Shown piece after piece: positions 58,969-64,000 of a stretch of DNA of 64,000 nucleotides. Location: assembly GCA_034440615.1 (NCBI GenBank), contig JAOTOM010005156.1:994001-1058000 (forward strand), given 5' to 3'. How positions within the stretch are numbered: the first letter of the stretch is position 1; each line of letters opens with the position of its first letter. Position numbers and translations under genes: made by a program. The stretch comes from Ashinkailepas kermadecensis (Eukaryota > Arthropoda > Thecostraca > Neolepadidae). Under the pieces are notes generated by a model. The model had not been told where the DNA came from, ran no database searches, and was given only the letters and a program-made list of their open reading frames with translations.

Positions 58969-59040
58969 TGCTTTTGCTGTTGGTTATTTGGGCTTAGGGG
59001 CGCATCGACTGCTTCGGTCATACAGCTGCTTTTGCTGTTG
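58969..59040 (-). mobile_element. 44-bp retrotransposed 3' tail with 14-bp target duplication
   Basis: Perfect TGCTTTTGCTGTTG at 58969-58982 and 59027-59040 flanks an insert reading GTTATTTGGGCTTAGGGGCG then CATCGACTGCTTCGGTCATA. The insert parallels the tail of SINE family A (GGTTTTACGACACGTCGACC, GTTGAGTCAT). Confidence 0.9.
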
Positions 59041-59584
59041 AAAACACCGAAGCCGACGTTACCAATGCCAGCAATCAGGCTCGGTCCTATGTCGACAATA
59101 CTCTGAAATAACCAAATTTAAGTAGAAATAAATACGCAATATATTCCACACCAACCTCTTGGAATTCACTGAAAGTTCAAAGTACCCAACTGGAAAAACA
59201 GCTACCAGTTTTACAGTTCAGTTCTGTTCTGCTCCGTTGTTTTTATCCTTGGTCCATAATCTTATCATAGAGATCGCAAATTGACGTCGAAAATATTTCC
59301 CGAAGCCATTGCAAGCTTTCAGAGGCGCAACCAAGGAGGCCGGGACCCGGCCCGTATACCGAAAAAAATACACAAAATCGAACAAGACATTTCAGAAGTT
59401 GCACCACCCAACACAATAATTTTTTGCCACGCTTCGCGAGCCGTATGTAGTCCAATGCTTCTCTGGGGGGGGGGGGGGGTCAGCCCCTTGAAGAAAATCC
59501 TGACTGTGCCCCTGAAAGCTTTAACCTCTTTCCATGATAACCCCCACCACACGAAACATGTATTTGAAGAGTGTATATCGTAAG

Positions 59585-59715
59585 GTCGGTCGGTCGCGTC
59601 GGCCAGGGTGTCGGTGAGGTGTCCGGTTAGGTGTCGGTGAGGTGTCGCCCAGGTATCGATGAGACGTCGGCGAGGTGTCGGCGAGGTGTCGGCGAGGTGT
59701 CGGTGAGGCGTCGGC
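59585..59715. repeat. GGTGTCGGCGA short tandem repeat
   Basis: Irregular 10-20-bp units of GAGGTGTCGG(T/C). Confidence 0.85.
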
Positions 59716-59889
59716 CAGGGCATCATGTCCTGGTGCCGGCCAGGCGTCGGTGCCGGTTCCAGATATGAGTCGAGCGTCGATCAGACGTCGGTCAAGCGCC
59801 GGCCGGCCGCCAGTCACGTTGGCGGCGGCGCGCCGAGTCCATCGACAGGTACCGCCGCCGCTCCAATCTCACCCAGCCAGCGGCGCGGG

Positions 59890-60115
59890 TGCCGAGGCAC
59901 GTACGTACACTGTACAGGAGCGTGAGCGGAGGCACGTATGTACACTGTACACTGTACAGTGTACGGGAGCGTGTGCGGAGGCACGTATGTACACCATACG
60001 GTGCACACTGTACAGGAGCGTGAGCAGAGGCACGTATATACACTGTACAGGAGTGTGTGGAGGCACGTATGTACACCATACGGTGCACACTGTACAGGAG
60101 TGTGTGCGCAGGCAC
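59890..60115. repeat. GGCACGTATGTACACTGTAC repeat
   Basis: About six units of 30-40 bp. One junction forms a perfect 18-bp palindrome GTACACTGTACAGTGTAC at 59947-59964. Confidence 0.85.
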
Positions 60116-60429
60116 ACCCGGCCGTGACTGCGGCGCCGCCGAGTGAGCGGGGTCAGCCGCTGAAGACCTTTACTGGCCGGGGCCGGGGCCGGGACCACGC
60201 CCACGCCACAGTACCGGCCGCACCACTCAATCGCTCTGTGGCGGCGGCCGCACTGGACCGACAGTCGCACAACGAAACGGCCCAGTGCCACCAACCGCGC
60301 CGCCCTACAGCTGCCGTCATGGGCACCATCGGCTGTGGCAGTCGGGACCGGTGGCACCGCCGCTGGCAGGCTCGTGATCTGTCCTCAGTCGTGATCCACA
60401 CGGCTGACGACGCAGCGAGACACCGCACA

Positions 60430-60740
60430 AACCTCGGGCAGCAGTGGTGGTGACGCAGCGAGGCCTCACACAAACCCCGGGCAGCAGTGGTGGTGACGCA
60501 GTGAGGCCCCACACAAACCCCGGGCAGCAGTGGTGGTGAGGCAGCGAGACCACACACAAACCCCGGGTAGGAGTGGTGGTGACGCAGCGACGTCCCGCAC
60601 AAACCACAGGCAGCAGTGGTGGTGACGCAGTGAGGCCCCACACAAACCCCAGGCAGGAGTGGTGGTGACGCAGTGAGACCCCACACAAACCCCGAGCAGT
60701 AGTGATGGTGAACCAGCGAGACCCCGCACACACCCCGCGT
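60430..60740. repeat. 43-bp minisatellite
   Basis: About seven units with GTGGTGGTGACGCAGTGAGG and CCCCACACAAACCCCGGGCA. Confidence 0.92.
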
Positions 60741-61030
60741 AGCAGCGGCAACAGCAGGCACGGCAACGCCGCGTCGGGTGGCCGCACCACCAGCTCCGCA
60801 CAGCCCAGCCGTGTTGGCCGCGGCAGAGAGACCCAATTAAAGCACATCCTCTCCATCCACACAATACGTCGACAACGAGGCCACCGTATCGGACATCCCA
60901 ATCGATGGCCAGTCGATGGGCGGCAGATGGACGCGGGTCAGGCGAGGTGGCGGCCTCCAACGAGCCTGGCTGTCTGGAGAGACGGGGGAGGGGGGGAGTG
61001 TTGGCCCGTGTCGGCAGCAGTCTGTGGTTG

Positions 61031-61370
61031 CCTGCCGCCACCGCCGCCCGGTATAGCTCACTCCCAGCTGCGCCGGTCACCGGGTCCCCAACGCCAGTAT
61101 TGCCTGCCGCCACCGCCGCCCGGTATAGCTCACTCCCAGCTGCGCCGGTCACCGGGTCCCCAACGCCAGTATTGCGTGCCGCCACCACTCCCAGCTGCGC
61201 CGGTCACCGGGTCCCCAACGCCAGTATTGCCTGCCGCCACCGCCGGCTGGTATAGCTCACTCCCAGCTGCGCCGGTCACCGGGTCCAACCCAGTATTGCC
61301 CGCCCCCCCCCCCCCTGGTATAGCTCACTCCCAGCTGCGCCGGTCACCGGGTCCCCAACGCCAGTATTCC
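61031..61370. repeat. 72-bp tandem repeat
   Basis: About five units, some deleted, with GGTATAGCTCACTCCCAGCT and GCGCCGGTCACCGGGTCCCC. Contains a C13 homopolymer near 61303. Confidence 0.92.
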
Positions 61371-61375
61371 TCATA

Positions 61376-62890
61376 ACCATCCCCGAGACTCTCCCCTGGT
61401 GGTTATTGGTCGGCGTCAACATTAAACACAGCAATATACTACTGACGGTACAAAAATGCGTACACGTACGGGCTAGCATAGAAAACATCTGCAACGTACG
61501 ATGTAAGCAGCTGTAGTCTATAATCAGGTATGTACGCCAGTCATCAATCATTTTCTAATACCACATCACCAATCTCAACACATCCAATGGTGTTGGATGA
61601 CATCTCAACACATCCAATACCCATCATCTCAACAATCTCAACACATTCCAATCTCAACACATCCAATGGTGCTCCACGGGTAAAGCAAAGCTGGCACCAT
61701 TCATTCTTTATATATTTTATGCACTATCTATCCATTTCTATTTCAGAGGATTGAACGACTTCTGCTACCTCTTTATCTGAATATACAACTGATAAAGAGT
61801 ACGTTCAATGATAATAATACTACTGTAACTTTGTGCGTAAACGTGCTAACGATCACGAGAAGAGTTTTCCAAATTATTCTGATAACTTCGGGTATTGCTT
61901 TTGCATGGTCTTGTGGCTTCTAGGCGGTGCCTTTCCACACCTCACTATAGGCACTGATGTTTAATTTATAAAAGCTCAAATAAGTGGGAGGGCGGGGGCG
62001 GAATCATTTAGTTCAAGTGAAGCGAAGTGGGTGTTGAAGAAGCAGGGCATTCGGCTAACAATCCTTCGTAGACGTTTACAGAGATAGTCTGTGCAATAAC
62101 CGACATGGTTCCCAAGTCGATCCATGTCGAACGAAGCCCGTAGTCAAGACCCAATATCCCAACGTTTTCCTCATATAGTGAGCTGCAGAAGAACTTGCAC
62201 TCGCCCAGTGCAGTTCACTGATTATGCTGATGCAGGTTGAAAATATTCATTCGAAAAAAAAGTGAAGCAATTTTGACTGTATTCCCGGTATTTCCAAGTT
62301 TCTGCTTGCCAATGAAACTGATTTTAACGGAATTCCGTGTCGAAAATCGACTGTGCTTATGCGACCATGAATATTCCATAGCATAGTATATCTAAATCAT
62401 AGATGACTAGGCTGTATGAGGTTAATTCAATCTGTTTGTTGTTTTGTCTTGTAGGGATTTCGCTGCTTGAATGGTTGACTTCTGGCGACGAGGCGATGCG
62501 TTGAAATGTCGTATGCCATATCACAAGAAAGTCTCCACAAGAAATCGTAGACGGCTGTGGCGCGAGAAAAGTAATAGATGGTGCGGATAATTGTTATATT
62601 TCGACGGCCATCGTCGCCATCCTGGAGACACCGAGCCCGCCACTGTCAGCAGTTTGGCTGAGTAGTAGGTTCCCATCACCACAAGCCATCAAAACTAACG
62701 CAGCAACTGATACACACAGCTGTCAGTTTCATATTGGTAAGACCACCTGTCGAACGATTAAAAAATAACTTAACCTAAAGACGAGTCAGGCATCCATGAA
62801 AAGACAAACACACCCCAGAAAACATTCGGTTGAATACTACTTTTATTCAAACGGCTAAGAAGTGAAGTCCGGACGACGGCCAGACAACTG
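61376..62890. other. No recognised gene
   Basis: Contains a small CATCTCAACACATCCAAT repeat at about 61575-61680. Otherwise nothing recognised. Confidence 0.45.
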
Positions 62891-62934
62891 GGCCGGACAA
62901 CAAGTGGAGGCAACGGAGACCACCGACATTGACC

Positions 62935-64000
62935 GCCAGAGGGACAGGACCGGTCCGGTGTCTGTACGCTGTCGGTCACGGAGGGACAGGACCGGTCCGG
63001 TGTCTGTGCATTGCCGGTCACGCGGGGACAGGACCGGTCCGGTGTCTGTGCATTGCCGGTCACGCGGGGACAGGACCGGTCCGGTGTCTGTGCATTGCCG
63101 GTCACGGAGGGACAGGACCGGTCCGGTGTCTGTGCATTGCCGGTCACGCGGGGACAGGACCGGTCCGGTGTCTGTGCATTGCCGGTCACGCGGGGACAGG
63201 ACCGGTCCGGTGTCTGTGCATTGCCGGTCACGGAGGGACAGGACCGGTCCGGTGTCTGTGCATTGCCGGTCACGGAGGGACAGGACCGGTCCGGTGTCTG
63301 TGCATTGCCGGTCACGGAGGGACAGGACCGGTCCGGTGTCTGTACATTGCCGGTCACGCGGGGACAGGACCGGTCCGGTGTCTGTGCATTGCCGGTCACG
63401 CGGGGACAGGACCGGTCCGGTGTCTGTACATTGCCGGTCACGGAGGGACAGGACCGGTCCGGTGTCTGTGCATTGTCGGTCACGGAGGGACAGGACCGGT
63501 CCGGTGTCTGTGCATTGCCGGTCACGGAGGGACAGGACCGGTCCGGTGTCTGTACATTGCCGGTCACGCGGGGACAGGACCGGTCCGGTATCTGTGCATT
63601 GCCGGTCACGGAGGGACAGGACCGGTCCGGTGTCTGTGCATTGCCGGTCACGGAGGGACAGGACCGGTCCGGTGTCTGTGCATTGCCGGTCACGCGGGGA
63701 CAGGACCGGTCCGGTGTCTGTGCATTGCCGGTCACGCGGGGACAGGACCGGTCCGGTGTCTGTGCATTGCCGGTCACGGAGGGACAGGACCGGTCCAGTG
63801 TCTGTGCATTGCCAGGCACGGAGGGACAGGACCGGTCCGGTGTCTGTGCATTGCCGGTCACGCGGGGACAGGACCGGTCCAGTGTCTGTGCATTGCCGGT
63901 CACGGAGGGACAGGACCGGTCCAGTGTCTGTGCATTGCCGGTCACGGAGGGACAGGACCGGTCCAGTGTCTGTGCATTGCCGGTCACGCGGGGACAGGAC
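62935..64000. repeat. 42-bp minisatellite running off the window
   Basis: About 25 uniform units with GGGACAGGACCGGTCCGGTG and TCTGTGCATTGCCGGTCACG. Each holds the palindrome GGACCGGTCC. The period equals 14 codons, so a 405-codon frame is open on the minus strand. I treat it as a by-product, although a repetitive protein cannot be excluded. Confidence 0.95.

Noticed and set aside
62770..63987. 405-codon minus-strand frame of 14-residue repeats
   Set aside because: It is explained by a 42-bp period. There is no start context, no non-repeat domain of known type, and similar by-products occur at other arrays.

Overview
The window is eukaryotic nuclear DNA carrying most of one spliced gene, a class V myosin (Myo5), on the minus strand. 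Twenty-six coding exons (94-224 bp) run from about 50.49 kb down to 11.17 kb. All introns are GT-AG and every exon-exon phase join is consistent. Together they encode about 1,395 residues: the end of the SH3-like N-terminal region, the complete motor head, the converter, six IQ motifs and the coiled-coil tail. The first coding exon (start codon) is not recognised upstream of 50.49 kb. The cargo-binding globular tail is absent and must lie beyond position 1. The organism is an animal, most likely an invertebrate. An arthropod, perhaps a crustacean, is my guess from the protein and the repeat style, but nothing in the window proves it.

Introns and flanks are crowded with tandem repeats (minisatellites with periods of about 21-93 bp, plus TA, AATG, CGGCAG and poly-A tracts). 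They occur at 0-2, 6.4-9.5, 11.3-12.4, 15.2-17.3, 26.8, 28.4-30.2, 32.3-33.7, 35.3-35.9, 44.0-44.5, 50.5-52.8, 54.3-55.9 and 59.6-64 kb. Arrays whose period is a multiple of three give long open frames on both strands, and these are not genes.

Mobile DNA is also frequent. There are five copies of a tRNA-headed SINE, and a second SINE at 6.07-6.22 kb with a 15-bp target-site duplication. A foldback Penelope-like retroelement (RT end plus GIY-YIG) is nested in a SINE tail at 45.7-48.2 kb. A 2.3-kb DNA transposon with long inverted ends and a frameshifted ORF lies at 39.9-42.3 kb. A palindromic MITE is at 14.3-14.6 kb, and a LINE RNase H fragment at 2.8-3.0 kb. Four tiny retrotransposed 3' tails (34-57 bp) each have 14-15-bp direct repeats.

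The most unusual structure is a 39-bp minisatellite starting exactly at the 5' splice site of the Myo5 exon at 33666-33862. Every unit repeats the last 17 nt of that exon plus the splice donor, giving about 25 tandem donor sites. A second notable structure is a pair of long inverted repeats bracketing a frame-neutral 108-bp tail exon (22848-22955).
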